Assembly: GCF_022669015.1 (NCBI RefSeq)
Contig: NZ_JAKKSL010000002.1
Span: 372,001 to 436,000, forward strand
DNA length: 64,000 bases
Origin: Colwellia maritima
GTDB lineage: Bacteria; Pseudomonadota; Gammaproteobacteria; Enterobacterales; Alteromonadaceae
Direction: 5' to 3'
Shown here: positions 9,857 to 21,121 of the stretch, piece after piece
Layout: every line of letters starts with the position of its first letter
Numbering within the stretch: position 1 is the first letter of the stretch
Made by a program: the position numbers and the translations under genes
The notes under the pieces: model-generated
Told to the model about the DNA's origin: nothing
Database searches by the model: none
Seen by the model: the letters and a program-made list of their open reading frames with translations, nothing else

Positions 9857-10702
9857 ATGAGCCATTTTTCCATTGCAGGTATGCAACTTTCACTTCCTTG
9901 TGGTGATAATTTAACAACCATTGGTGAAGAAATTACTAAAACTAAAAAACGTTTTCCATGGGTAGATATGATTGTTCTCAGTGAACTTTTAACTTACGGC
10001 CCGGAAAAAAAATATGCTGAAAAACTGCCCAGTAAAGCAGAAATATTTTATTGTGAGTTAGCTAAAAAGCTTGATATCTGGCTTATACCAGGCTCAGATT
10101 ATGAAATAGATGGTGATGATATATTTAACACAACATCTGTGATTAATAATCAAGGTGTTGTTATTCAACGTTATCGTAAAATATATCCATTTTGCCCTTA
10201 TGAAACGGGGGTTTCTTGCGGTCAGGATTTTGTTGTTTTTGACGTGCCTCAAGGTAGGATAGGTGTGGCTATCTGTTACGATCTTTGGTTTCCAGAAGTA
10301 GCACGCAGCTTAGTTTGTTTAGGCGCTGAGGTACTTATTTACCCAACGCTCACCGGCACGATAGATCGGAACGTTGAATTATCAATAGCAGAGGCTACAG
10401 CAGCAATGAATCAATGTTATGTGATTGCTGTTAATGGCTTAGGTGACTATGGCAATGGAAAGTCTATCATCGTAGCACCTGATGGTAGCGTTATTCACCA
10501 AGCAGGTATCAATAAAGAAATATTTCCCGTTGAAATTGATTTTGCTTTGGTTCGTCGTAATCGAGAGCGAGGCCTGCATGGTTTAGGGCAACCACTGAAG
10601 AGCTTTAGAGATAACTCAATATCCTTTGCTTTTGCTACGAAAAATAATCGTAAAAGCAGTGAGTTAAGTAAACTTGGCGAATTAAAAATCCCAAAAAGCT
10701 AA
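9857..10702 (+). CDS. Carbon-nitrogen hydrolase (nitrilase superfamily)
   Basis: Cytoplasmic amidase/nitrilase-fold enzyme of 281 residues. The Glu-Lys-Cys triad is visible: Glu in VLSELL (~43), Lys in RYRKIYPF (~108) and Cys in VAICYDLWFPE (~141). It probably hydrolyses an amide or nitrile, but the substrate is not readable from sequence. It sits between the MocR gene and a TonB receptor and shares the paired CTGG operator with the receptor, which suggests it processes an imported amide-containing compound (inference). The gene is intact. Confidence 0.9.
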   Translation: MSHFSIAGMQLSLPCGDNLTTIGEEITKTKKRFPWVDMIVLSELLTYGPEKKYAEKLPSKAEIFYCELAKKLDIWLIPGSDYEIDGDDIFNTTSVINNQGVVIQRYRKIYPFCPYETGVSCGQDFVVFDVPQGRIGVAICYDLWFPEVARSLVCLGAEVLIYPTLTGTIDRNVELSIAEATAAMNQCYVIAVNGLGDYGNGKSIIVAPDGSVIHQAGINKEIFPVEIDFALVRRNRERGLHGLGQPLKSFRDNSISFAFATKNNRKSSELSKLGELKIPKS

Positions 10703-10711
10703 TCACTAAAT

Positions 10712-10744
10712 CTGGACCTATAACAAGTCTAAAACTGGCACTAT
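10712..10744 (+). promoter_or_regulatory. Putative MocR operator, TonB receptor promoter
   Basis: CTGGACC (10712-10718) and CTGGCAC (10735-10741, then TAT) are direct half-sites with starts exactly 23 bp apart, as upstream of the nitrilase. The pair lies 72-101 bp before the receptor start codon. Confidence 0.6.
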
Positions 10745-10812
10745 GCCATGTGGTTTGATTGCTCTAACCTAAATTCAGTCTAAAAATACAACAATAGATT
10801 CTGGGAAATATC

Positions 10813-13308
10813 ATGAACAAAACAATATTTAGTAAATCAGTAGTATCAAGTGCAGTTAGTGCTGCCTTATTGATGTCTTTTACATCGATTGAGGTTAATG
10901 CAGCCGATGCGCCAGTAGCAGAAAAAGGTAAAATCGAAATAATAGAAGTTACCGCAAACCGCCGTGCACAAACCATTCAAGAAATTCCGTATAATATTTC
11001 AGCCGTTTCTGGTGAGGAACTTGAAAGTCTTGGTATTATTGACGCTTCAGATCTTATGCGTAATGTGGTGGTATTACCGTAGTTGACCGTGGTTATCGAA
11101 ATTCTGGCGCTGTTAATGGTGTTATTATTCGTGGGGTTAATGTTGATGGTGGCTCAAATGGTGATGTTGCTTTGTCTGCTGTACCGACCGTTGCTTCTTA
11201 TATTAATGACACGCCGATGTTCGCCAATTTCATTTTAAAAGATGTTGAAATGGTTGAAGTATTGCGTGGGCCACAAGGCACCTTATATGGCTCAGGCTCT
11301 TTAGCGGGGACGGTTAAATATAGAATGAATCGTCCTGATGTAGATGAGTTTAGTGGCTCTGCCAGTGTTAACTTGGGGCAAGCTGAAGGCTCAGATGGCT
11401 TTAATTTAAATACTGATGTTATGCTTAATTTACCTATTTTAGATAATTTTGCCATTCGTGCTAATGTTGGAAAAATTGATAATGATGGCATTGTTGATTA
11501 TACGAATGTATATAACTTAAATGATAATTCCCGAGCGCCGATGGCATCTAGTCCTTCGGCTAGCTTTGATCCAACAGGTGGTTTTATTCCTTCGAGTGAT
11601 TACAATGCCCTGACAAGTAATGGTGATTTAGCAACGGGTGGCAATACTTTTAGAAGTGTCAAAGATGCGGATACTGTTGATATTACTTATGGTCGAATCT
11701 CAGCATTGTTCGAAGCTACAGATGATTTGAAATTATTATTAGCTTATCAATTCCAAAATGATGAAATTGGTGGCCGACGTCAAGTGACACGTGGCACAAA
11801 TTGGACTGAAGGAAGCGAGCAATCTTACGGTGATTATGAAAATGGTGCCGTATTATTAGAGCCATCAGATCGTGATGTATCATTAACAACGTTAGAAGTA
11901 GAGTGGAATTTAGGCTTTGCAACGTTGACTTCAAGTTCGTCGAAATATTCACATGAAGGTAATTCGATTAGCGATAACACAGGGTTTTACGCCCAAAACG
12001 ATTGGTTTGGTGACCTTTATTATGGTTCTCCACGTCCTTTAGCAATGGCTGACCGTGGTTACAAAGAAGATGCATTCGTGCAAGAATTACGACTAGTATC
12101 GAACAAACGAAAAGCTAATATAGACTGGGTTGTTGGGGCCTATTATATGGATCAAGATACCCTATCAACACAAGACAGTTATATGCCAGGATATCAGGAG
12201 TGGGCATTTGCTGCTTATCCATCATGGTGGGATACCATGGGGGATTTTGGTATGGTTTATACTGACAATGATTTTCATTATGTCAGAAACCAAAACTTTA
12301 AAGATACCGCTATTTTTGGTGAACTCACTTATCATTTTTCAGACAAATTACGGACAACCGTTGGCGCTCGTTATTTTGATAATACATTTACTAACAATAC
12401 CGTACTTTCATTGCCTATATGGCCATTTTTAAGTGATGAACCAAACTTTGATACTGATGAGAGTGATACCTTGTTCAAAGGGAATATTTCTTACGATTTA
12501 TCTGACGACACCATGTTATATGCAACTTACGCTGAAGGTTATCGTCGTGGCGGAGCCAACGCTGTACCGTTAAGTGGCTCTTTACAAGAAAGGCCTGAGT
12601 GGCAGCAATATACTTCAGATTCGGTGAACAACTATGAGTTTGGTGTTAAAGGTTACTTAGATGGTGGCGCACATAGTTATACCGTTTCAGCCTTTTTAAT
12701 TGATTGGCAAGACCCACAGTTAAATACGGCAACGTCATGGGGATTTTTTGCTGTAGCTAATGGTCAATCGGCTCAAACGTCTGGAATTGAATTAGAGTTG
12801 CAAGGTTACTTAACAGACGATTTACATTATGTTGTAGGTTATGCGTATGCTAAAGCAGAATTAACTGATGATTTTTATGCGCCTTCAGGGATTAGTGCAA
12901 CGGATCCAACGTATTTAGTCGCGTCTGATGGTACTCGGTTACCATCAACACCCGAAAGCACGATCAGTGTTTCACTCGACTATACTCATACACTGGATAA
13001 TGACATGTACTGGATTAGCCAAATAAATGGTTATTTTCAATCTGATACAGTTAATGCTTTAGGTGAGGGTAAATATCAAGCAGATATTGATGCTTTTTCT
13101 ATCTGGGGAGTAAGCACCCGTATTAGTGCGGATGATTGGGATGTAACGCTCTACGTTAAAAATTTATTTAATGAAGACGGTGTAACGGGCATTATTCCTG
13201 AAAGTGCGATGGGCACAGACCCAAACAGAAAACTTTTTAGGTAACTCATCTAAAGATTATATCAGCCGACCAAGAACTATCGGCTTGTCGGCAACCTATA
13301 AGTTTTAA
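10813..13308 (+). CDS. TonB-dependent outer-membrane receptor (frameshifted)
   Basis: A signal peptide (MNKTIFSKSVVSSAVSAALL...) is followed by a TonB-box-like EIIEVTANRR and a plug domain (EIPYNISAVSGEELESLG, VEVLRGPQGTLYGSGSLAG). A long beta-barrel ends SATYKF with the terminal aromatic. One break near 11070 separates the first 89 codons. A second near 13230 hides the true end, because the other frame continues NSSKDYISRPRTIGLSATYKF to a stop at 13306-13308. The restored protein is about 830 residues. It imports an unknown ligand and is probably co-regulated with the nitrilase. The next gene is a TPR-sulfotransferase-like gene, a pairing often seen beside such receptors. Confidence 0.92.
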
Positions 13309-13415
13309 ATGATTGCTAGCAGCAGCGTCGTTGGTTTTGTTAACGAATGTCCCAGTTGCTAGCGATAACACAAAAAGTTATGTTGTTGTAACACTTTTCT
13401 TTTGCTGAGTATTGT

Positions 13416-15082
13416 ATGCTTAATAATAATAATTTCTTTAACGCTAATCTGCCCACTAACCAGAATGATATTGAGTCAAGGCTAGATCAAGCTTGGACTT
13501 ATATTAACGAAAGAAACGTGTCTTTAGCGCAACAAGCTTGTCAAAACATTAATCAAGATTTTCCAATGAATGCAGATGGCCGGTACGCGACTAGCTTTTT
13601 AGCTTTTCAGCTCAAACAGCTATCAATTGCTATTAATACCATTGATAAGGCAATTCACTTACAGCCTAATAATTTACAATGGCAATATCAAAAGGTGATG
13701 ACTTTATTATCGATGTCTGACAAAGTTCAAGCCATAAAATTGGTGGAAAATCTTAAAAACCAATCATTGAATAACATTAGAATGTGTAGTGATTTTGCTG
13801 TTATGTTCACTCAGCTAACGGATTATAAGCAAGCAAGCTTTTATTACCAACAAGCCTTAATTCTAGTTAGTGAAAGCACTGTTAATGAAAAGCAGCAGGC
13901 AAAGCAAAGCGCTCAACTTTATTTTAATTTAGCTTCAATTGAACGCTATCAAGGTAAAATCGAGTTAGCAGAGCAACATTTAAATCAAGCTATTTTGTTG
14001 AATCCACAAGATTATGAAGCTTATCTTTTGCGTTCTAGTTTGAAAAAGCAGACTCATGAGAACAATCATATAGAACAGCTTGAACAACTGTTATCAGAAG
14101 GGATTACACATCCTATTGCTAAAGCACAAATACATTTTTCTTTAGCAAAAGAATTAGAAGATTTAGCTTTGTATTCACAAAGTTTTAATCAGCTTAAGCA
14201 GGGCGCAAAAACGCGACGTGGCCGAATGCAGTATGATGTTGAGCATGATTTGTCTACTTTACATGAGATCAGAAAAACCTTTAACACTTCCTTATTTAGA
14301 AACAAAGCAAACGTCATTACAAATTTGTGATAATAATGAGGCTATTTTTATTTTAGGTTTACCTCGAACGGGTTCAACGTTAGTTGAGCGCATTGTAGGA
14401 GCGCATAGTGATGTTTTTAGTCTTTGGAGAGCTTAATAATTTTGCTTTGTGTTTGATGGATGAAGTAAAAAAAGTAACAACAATACCGCCAAAATCTAGC
14501 GCGGAATTAGTGGCGTTAACCAGTAAAGTTAATTTTAAAACATTAGGTGAAAGTTACATTAACAGCACTCGGCCTGAAACAGGACACACCAAATATTTTA
14601 TCGATAAACTACCGTTAAATTCTTTATATGTAGGCCTAATACATTTAGCACTTCCTAAAGCTAAAATTATTCATGTTACACGCCATCCTATGGATACTTG
14701 TTACTCTATTTATAAACAACTTTTCACTAATGGTTATCCATTTTCTTATGATCTAGTTGAACTCGCTCAGTACTTTATTGAGCACCATAAAATGATGCAA
14801 CATTGGTATGCTGAACTTCCGAATGTAATACACCCCGTGGCCTATGAAGATGTGGTTAATGACTTGTCGGGGCAAGCACAGAAATTAATAACTTATTGTC
14901 AGCTTGATTGGCAAATACAATGTAGTGATTTTCAAAATAATCCTGCACCCTCAACAACAGCAAGTGCAACACAAGTACGGCAACAAATTTATAAAAGCTC
15001 AACAGGAAAATGGCGTCAATTTGAAAAAGAGCTTTTACCCATTAAACATTTATTAGAACAGGCGGGTATCTATTGTGATTAA
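13416..15082 (+). CDS. TPR-repeat sulfotransferase-family protein (frameshifted twice)
   Basis: The N-terminal half has tetratricopeptide repeats (e.g. AQLYFNLASIERYQGKIELAEQHL, given here only as a landmark near residues 165-190). The C-terminal half is a sulfotransferase-like P-loop domain with 5'-PAPS-type loop LGLPRTGSTLVER and 3'-phosphate motif VTRHPMDTCYSIYK. Frames break near 14315 and near 14420. The pieces join smoothly, giving about 555 residues. No signal peptide is evident. The biological acceptor is unknown. It lies between the TonB receptor and an MFS gene and its stop lies just before the MFS start. Confidence 0.85.
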
Positions 15083-15104
15083 TAACCCCTGTTCGGAGCA
15101 TTCA

Positions 15105-16335
15105 ATGTCAGAGCAAAGTAGTAAAAGTATTAACAGTCAGTCCGTAAATAACCATTCTCCGACGCCGCAAAAGGTAACAAATTATTTTGATAAAATAAAA
15201 GTAACACCCAACGGTATGTTTGCACGGATTATTTTGGCATTTTTAACTACGGCCGGTATTTTTTACATTAATATTATGCCTGCAGTGGTTAATGGTTTAA
15301 AAGAAGGATTGGCGTTTACTAGTCAACAAGTTTGGTTTTGTTAGCTCTGCCAATTTGTATGGTGCAGCAATTGGCGCATTATCTGCTGTGTTTCTCATTA
15401 AACACATTTGTTGGCAACGTTGGTGTTACGTCTTATTATTAACGCTTATTGTAATAGATACTTCGTGTATTTTTATTACGGAGCCTATTACCATGATCTC
15501 GATAAGAGCAATACACGGCTTAACAGGAGGTTTGTTGGTAGGGATAGGCTTTAGTATCATATCAAGAACATCTGAAGCAGATAAAACCTTTGGTTATTTA
15601 CTTTTAATTCAGTGGGGATTAGGTGGGTTGGGTATCATGTTTTTACCTGGCCTAGTGCCAGAATACGGCACTAGTGCTTTATTTGCTTCTTTGGTCACCT
15701 TTACGATAGTGACCTTGATTATGCTGCCTTTTTTACCTCACTATACAATTGAAACGTTAGCTAAACCAACACTAGGTGAGCAGCTAAATAAACAGAAGTC
15801 GTCATATTTACCCTTACAGTTAAACTTGTTTGGTATTTTCTTATTTCAAGCTGCCAATATGGGATTATTTGCTTATATGATCAGTTTAGGTAAAGCGGAT
15901 GGTTTATCGATGGAATTTATGAGTAATGCCTTAGGTGTTGCCAGTTGGGTTGCATTAATAGGCGCATTTTTAGTGATAATTATTGGCACTAAGTATGGTC
16001 GAACCATACCTTTGGTTATTGCTATTGTACTTACCGCTTTTTGCAGCCGGCTTTTACATTTTAGCAGCAGTGAGATGGTTTATTTGATGGCAAATATAAT
16101 TATTGGCATCACGTGGGCATTTGTTTTGCCCTATTTGTTTGGTATTTGTTCAGAGCTTGATAAAAGCGGTCAAATGGCTGCACTTGGTGGGTTTGCCTCG
16201 AAAATGGGGTTGGCATCAGGTCCTATGGTTGCCGCGCTTATGCTTCATGGTGAAAATTATCAACAAGTCATCAATTTTGCCGTAGTTGGACTTGTGTTAT
16301 GCGCTATTGTCGTTTTCAAACCGGAGAAGGCTTGA
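15105..16335 (+). CDS. MFS transporter (frameshifted)
   Basis: The ATG at 15105 follows a GGAG ribosome-binding site. A GTG at 15075 would overlap the upstream gene and is less likely. A hydrophilic N-terminal 40 residues precede about 11-12 membrane segments. The frame breaks in TTTGGTTTTG near 15335, and the correction reads QQVGFVSSANLYGAAIGALSA, typical of MFS helix 2. Restored length is about 410 residues. The substrate is unknown. The link to the receptor and nitrilase suggests inner-membrane uptake of the same nutrient (inference). Confidence 0.85.
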
Positions 16336-16452
16336 TATTAACTAATCATCATATTTATTTGTTCTAACTCTATTTAAGCTCAATTTTGTTTAATAATACC
16401 TTAATTTATTGAAAGTTAAGGTTAATTATACTCTATGTTCTATTCACTATGG

Positions 16453-16520
16453 TGAGAAAGTTCTTCATAATTCAAGGTGAATTTACGTGTCATTAGCCGG
16501 TTTATTGCCAGTAAGCCAAG
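16453..16520 (+). repeat. Intergenic repeat B, degenerate copy 1
   Basis: It matches the first half of the repeat at 18961-19067 in the same orientation (TTCAAGG, AATTT-CG, GTCAxTAGCCGG, TATTGC). Together the two copies flank the PHA-depolymerase-like gene. The rest of the 347-bp gap holds no gene that I can support. Confidence 0.55.
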
Positions 16521-16682
16521 TATGGTCATTTTTCATCCTGATATTCCTTATGGCACTAAAGAGCCACTTATTTTTGTCTTTTAATTAGCTAATCTAATGC
16601 AGTTCTAATTTTAATCGATTCGAACATTTTATGGAGAAAATAACACTAAAAAAGTCAATAATAAAACAACAATAGGCTCTTT

Positions 16683-18871
16683 ATGAAACAACACATATTA
16701 AAAAAACTACAACACCATAAATCGAAATTATTAGCCAATGCTTTAATTAGTATATTGGTACTTTTTTCACCTCAAAATTTGGCGGGCAGTTGGCAACAAA
16801 ATGTTGCTATTGGGGGATTTAATAATGTTCATATCTACACACCTGACTCAAACTCAACTATAGGCACAGGTAAATCTTTACTGATAGTTCTACATGGTTG
16901 CGTTCAACCCATTAATAATTATCTAACGGCAAAATTAGAAGACGCAGCTGAAGCTCATGGCATGGTTATCGCGCTACCTGATGCTATGAATAAAGCAGGT
17001 TACAGTTGCCGGTCATATTGGCAAGGAACGGTATCTCGTACCTCTGGCGACTATCAAAATCTCATTAGTCTAGCCAATACCTTAAGTGGCGATACTAGTA
17101 GAAGTATTGACCCTGACCAAGTTTATATTCCGGCTTATCTTCTGGTGCGGCAATGTCAGCGCAAACCGCTTGTTTAGCACCCGATATTTTCTGCCGGAGT
17201 CGCGCCAAGTCTTGGCCCTACCATTGGCACAAGCTCAAATGGTGCTATTACTACTTGTGAAACTGTATCAACTTCAACGTTTAAATCTCGATGTGAAGGT
17301 TATCTTTGGCTCAGCTAAAAGTCATTTTGCTACACAAATAGCAGCAATAGGGCATGGTACAGCAGACACTACGGTAAACACTTGTTATAACCAACAAAAT
17401 GCTAATGGCTTTGCTACAGTTTATGGGGTTAATCAACTGTCAGGCACGAATAATATTAGTGAAGGTGCGGGACATACTGCTTCAGAAACCTTATGGGAAA
17501 ACAATCGAGTAAGCATGCTATGGTTTGATAACTTAGATCATTCTTGGTCTGGTGGTGCCGGCGCTTCGGGTGATTACATTGCTGATGACAGTATTAATTT
17601 TGCTGATTATCTAGGTCAGTTTTTTGCTGACAATAACCAACGTGTTGATCGAAATTCTGGTCCTGTAGTTAGCAATCATAGCGCTATTGAAAATAATAGT
17701 ACTCTAATCATTAGTGGCAATGCTATTGATACTGAAGGTAGTGTGACTAATGTTGCTTTAACTGTTTCTGCGTTAGATTCTGGCTTGCCAGTAGTGATTG
17801 AAACGTTAAATAGCAGCGTAAATAGTAGTAACAATTCGTATAGCGCTACTACAAGTGTGTTAAATGATGGTTTATATCAAATTACGGCCATTGCAACAGA
17901 TAATGAAAATAAAGCAGGAGATGCTGTTTCTATCACAACCAGAGTAGGGCCAGAGCCTCCGGCAACACCACCTACGTTATCAGGTATTAGTGCAGCAGTT
18001 TCAGGACAATGCGCCACGATTACCGGTGTAGTGATTGACGTTAACCAAAATCTAACCCAGGTTGTTGTTAATTTTGCCAATGGCAATATCACTGCCGCTC
18101 TTAACGGAAATCAATATACTGCAGAAAAATGTAGCTTACCTGGTGGCAGTAATACCGCCACAGTAACTGCTACCGATGCTAGCTCATTATCAAGTACAGA
18201 CAGTGTTCAATTTACTATTGATGCAGGTGTTACTGGTGATTACAACCTTCATATTAACGAAGGACACATTACATGGGGCAATGGTTATTCAGCCTGTTAC
18301 CTTGAATTTGGCACCGCAGCCTTTACTATGCGTGAATATCCTTCGGGTACTAATCAGTGTCAGTGGATAGCCGATGGTGCGCCAAGCTGTCTTTGGTTTA
18401 AGCCAAAATTGTAGCGGTGGAGGTAATGGTAACCCAGACACTGACAATGATGGCATTGCTGACAGCGCGGACAATTGTCCTAACGATATCAATGTGGATC
18501 AAGCGGATAATGATAACGACGGTATAGGTAATGTTTGTGACAGTACGCCTAATGGCGGTGTTGTTGATACTGACAATGATGGCATTGTTGATAGTGTCGA
18601 TAATTGCCCAAACAATGCTAACGCAGGTCAAGCGGATAATGATAACGACGGTATAGGTAATGTTTGTGACAGTACGCCAAATGGCAGTTTTACTTGTACT
18701 GACATAACGTCGAGTAACTATGCCCATGTGCAAGCAAGCAGAGCGACCACAAATGGTTTCTATACGTTCTCGATAGGTTCAGGAGAAAATATGGGATTCT
18801 ACAATATCTATTCTTTAACAACTTTGGCAGAAACATCAGCAAACTACTATGAAATTGGTAGTTGTCCTTAA
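16683..18871 (+). CDS. Extracellular PHA-depolymerase/LpqC-type esterase with TSP3-like repeats (multiply frameshifted)
   Basis: A signal peptide precedes an Esterase_PHB-type alpha/beta hydrolase domain: LLIVLHGCVQPINNY (oxyanion region), SYWQG, then after correction a GLSSGAAMSAQTACL nucleophile box and the C-terminal LDHSWSGG histidine. Next come Ig-like segments, two calcium-binding thrombospondin type-3-like repeats (DTDNDGIADSADNCP and DTDNDGIVDSVDNCP), and a short Cys-containing C-terminus ending YYEIGSCP. Breaks lie near 17135, 17192, 17280 and 18400. Restored length is about 730 residues. It probably degrades extracellular short-chain polyhydroxyalkanoate or a related polyester. It is flanked by direct copies of repeat B. 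Confidence 0.78.
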
Positions 18872-18960
18872 TTGTTAAACTAAGTTTTGGTTAGTTAACC
18901 TGAACTCGGTTTAAAAGATAGTTAACAAATTGAAATAAAAGTAAAAATTATTTTAATATA

Positions 18961-19067
18961 TCTCTAGCTTGATAGTTTTTCTTAATTCAAGGAAAATTTC
19001 GCGTCAATAGCCGGCCTATTGCAAGAAAGTTTAACGCAGAAGTAAGGAAAAATAGCTGCTAGAGAAA
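18961..19067. repeat. Palindromic intergenic repeat B, full copy
   Basis: A self-complementary element of about 107 bp. The left arm TCTCTAGC...AGTTTTTCTTAATTC pairs imperfectly with the right arm, whose complement reads TCTCTAGC...ATTTTTCCTTACTTC. A CGTCAATAGCCGGCCTATTGC centre completes the hairpin. It lies between the esterase and the convergent serine-hydrolase gene. Related pieces occur at 16453 and 34813. A hairpin-type mobile or regulatory repeat is likely. It may also act as a bidirectional terminator. Confidence 0.65.
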
Positions 19068-19215
19068 CATTTGTTAAGCCGAGCTCAGGTTAGTAATGAA
19101 ATACACCACGTCTGATGGCGTGGTGTCATTAGCCATGGTATTTAGCAGCAAGTATTTTTACTCCATTGTATATGTGACGTAGGAAACTAACAAAAGTTAA
19201 AAAACAAGCTGATAT

Positions 19216-20970
19216 CTATGGGCACACATGGCTTATATTATTAAATACATCGGTAACCGTTTTTCCTAAACCAATAGCGCCACTATCTGTCATCTGGGTG
19301 ATAATGACTTCGGGTAAAATCAAGCTAGTATGCCCACCAAAACCAGAAAGCATAGGTGCTTGTGTAGCTCTACCACAGGCACTCATGTCAGTAATAGCAC
19401 CAATGTGTAAGCGCCAAAAGCCATTGTCATAATGTAAATTATTAGTATTAGATGGCAGTCCTTTAATTTCACCTGTTATCACTTCATTTATCATGACAGG
19501 GTCGAGTAAATCACCACTTACCCCTTCATCTCGGATGTATTGAACAACACGAACGACATCATTTAATGTCGCCGAAAGGCCATAACCTCCCCATGCTTCA
19601 TGAGTATCCGTAGTTCGTTGTGTACCACGAATATAATGACTTAACCCTATCTTATTATAAAGTGGAATTAAGATGTCATTAAAGGCATCTTTGTCTTTTC
19701 CTAATTTACTTTTGATAAAGGCTGTAGCGGCATAACCTACTAATTCAGTATCTGTGGTGTGATAAACACTGTAAGTGCCTGGAGAAACTTGCTGTGGCCG
19801 GCCATTGCATGCGAAGTATGCCCGCTCTTTTCTTGTCGTGGGAATAAAGTAATGATCAATAATTTCATGACTTGCTTCATCAACCTCAAAAATGGGGGAT
19901 TGATAATTTCCTGTTGCCATATCGAGTGCATGCTCAATGGTTACTCCGTCCCATCGGTTATCTGAACATTCGGGTACTAATTCTTTAATAAATAAATGTT
20001 TAAATCCTGGGTATTGTTTTTCAATAGCGGCAACTACAAGAAAACCATGAAGTGTTTTAGTAAATGAATAAATACCTATCGTTTTTTCAGCGCAATATGG
20101 GTGGTCGCCATAGCGTGTATTGCAACCTTTGCTATAGCTAATATTATTAACTAAAATGCTATAACCATTTAAGTCTGCTGCATTAATGGCATAGGCATAA
20201 TTTGCTAAATCAACACCAGGATAGTCGATGACTAGCTCAGACAAAGGCTTAGTAGGGATTCTTGCAGCCTCTTCAATATCTCTATCCTTGATTACTTGAG
20301 CTTTGTTTTCGATAGTATAATTATTGTAATGGGCAGTTAACGTACCATAAAATTCGAACCCGTAAAATTTGCAAGTTTCGCTCACATTTTGTACGTGAAC
20401 ATTAGAGATTGAGCCATCATTTTTAAACAAAAAGGTTGCTAATCCATTTGCTTCACAGTTTTGATTGTTTTCTTTAAGCGTATATGGAAAGGCGGCTCTA
20501 GTAAAACCCTTGTCATCTGCTTCATCCCAAACGGCTCCCACACCGGTGATAGACCAAGCAGCAGTACCGATAAAACCATGGCCCCTATCGACAGGAATTA
20601 AGCGTTCGCCGTCTTGTACAAAAGCATAAGAAAAGCTAGGCCATTGCCGATATCCTTTTGGTAAATCACTAGATGAACCATAGTTTTGTTTAAATATAGG
20701 GGTACCCGTTATTGTTAAATTTCCCTCGAAAATATTAGTCGCTTTTAAAGGATTGTCAGGTAAAAAAGCATTTGTTGAGAAGGCATTATTTGAATCTGAG
20801 TCTGTATTTAAATAATCAAAGCTTGCTTCGCTTCTTGTAGGTGCTGCTGTAGGTGCGGATATAGTTGGTTGAACTACAGATGGTGAATTCTTGACATTCT
20901 GGTCGCCACCATTGCCACAGGCATTTAAAAGAAAAAGGCTAAAGAGAGTAATTGATTTTAATACATTCAT
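19216..20970 (-). CDS. Beta-lactamase-family serine hydrolase, lipoprotein
   Basis: 584 residues. The N-terminus ends in a lipobox (FLLNACGNGG), so it is probably membrane-anchored and exported. The SxxK nucleophile motif is SFTK in IYSFTKTLHG (near residue 302), as in class C beta-lactamases and D-aminopeptidase/esterase relatives. The usual Y-x-N is YHT in VYHTTDTELVG. The C-terminus has GFGGHTSLIL where KTG/HxG-type motifs fall. The true substrate (amide, ester or peptide) is unknown. A paired CTGG site sits about 105-134 bp upstream of its start. A paralogous fragment lies at 7444. The gene is intact. Confidence 0.87.
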   Translation of the reverse strand: MNVLKSITLFSLFLLNACGNGGDQNVKNSPSVVQPTISAPTAAPTRSEASFDYLNTDSDSNNAFSTNAFLPDNPLKATNIFEGNLTITGTPIFKQNYGSSSDLPKGYRQWPSFSYAFVQDGERLIPVDRGHGFIGTAAWSITGVGAVWDEADDKGFTRAAFPYTLKENNQNCEANGLATFLFKNDGSISNVHVQNVSETCKFYGFEFYGTLTAHYNNYTIENKAQVIKDRDIEEAARIPTKPLSELVIDYPGVDLANYAYAINAADLNGYSILVNNISYSKGCNTRYGDHPYCAEKTIGIYSFTKTLHGFLVVAAIEKQYPGFKHLFIKELVPECSDNRWDGVTIEHALDMATGNYQSPIFEVDEASHEIIDHYFIPTTRKERAYFACNGRPQQVSPGTYSVYHTTDTELVGYAATAFIKSKLGKDKDAFNDILIPLYNKIGLSHYIRGTQRTTDTHEAWGGYGLSATLNDVVRVVQYIRDEGVSGDLLDPVMINEVITGEIKGLPSNTNNLHYDNGFWRLHIGAITDMSACGRATQAPMLSGFGGHTSLILPEVIITQMTDSGAIGLGKTVTDVFNNISHVCP

Positions 20971-21074
20971 TTAAATACCTAAATTAAAAAACTAAATTCA
21001 TGATCTTGTGAGATTTGTGAGATAGCTAACATACAAGCTTACAACTATCATAAAGGTTGTCATATTAAGTTGTA

Positions 21075-21104
21075 GTACCAGAACATAAAGAGGGGTAGTG
21101 CCAG
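21075..21104 (-). promoter_or_regulatory. Putative MocR operator, serine-hydrolase promoter
   Basis: On the minus strand, CTGGCAC (21104-21098, then TAC) is followed by CTGGTAC (21081-21075, then TAC), with starts 23 bp apart. The spacing matches the sites at 9749 and 10712 and the orientation is toward the serine-hydrolase gene. Confidence 0.55.
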
Positions 21105-21121
21105 TTGTAAGGAAGTTAACG

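Noticed and set aside
13310..13356. Imperfect inverted repeat around GCTAGC after the first TonB receptor
   Set aside because: The stem is interrupted, the loop long and there is no T-tract, so it is not called a terminator.
18440..18690. DNA repeat of about 125 bp in two copies
   Set aside because: It encodes two thrombospondin type-3-like calcium-binding repeats within the esterase gene, so it is a protein repeat, not a mobile or CRISPR repeat.
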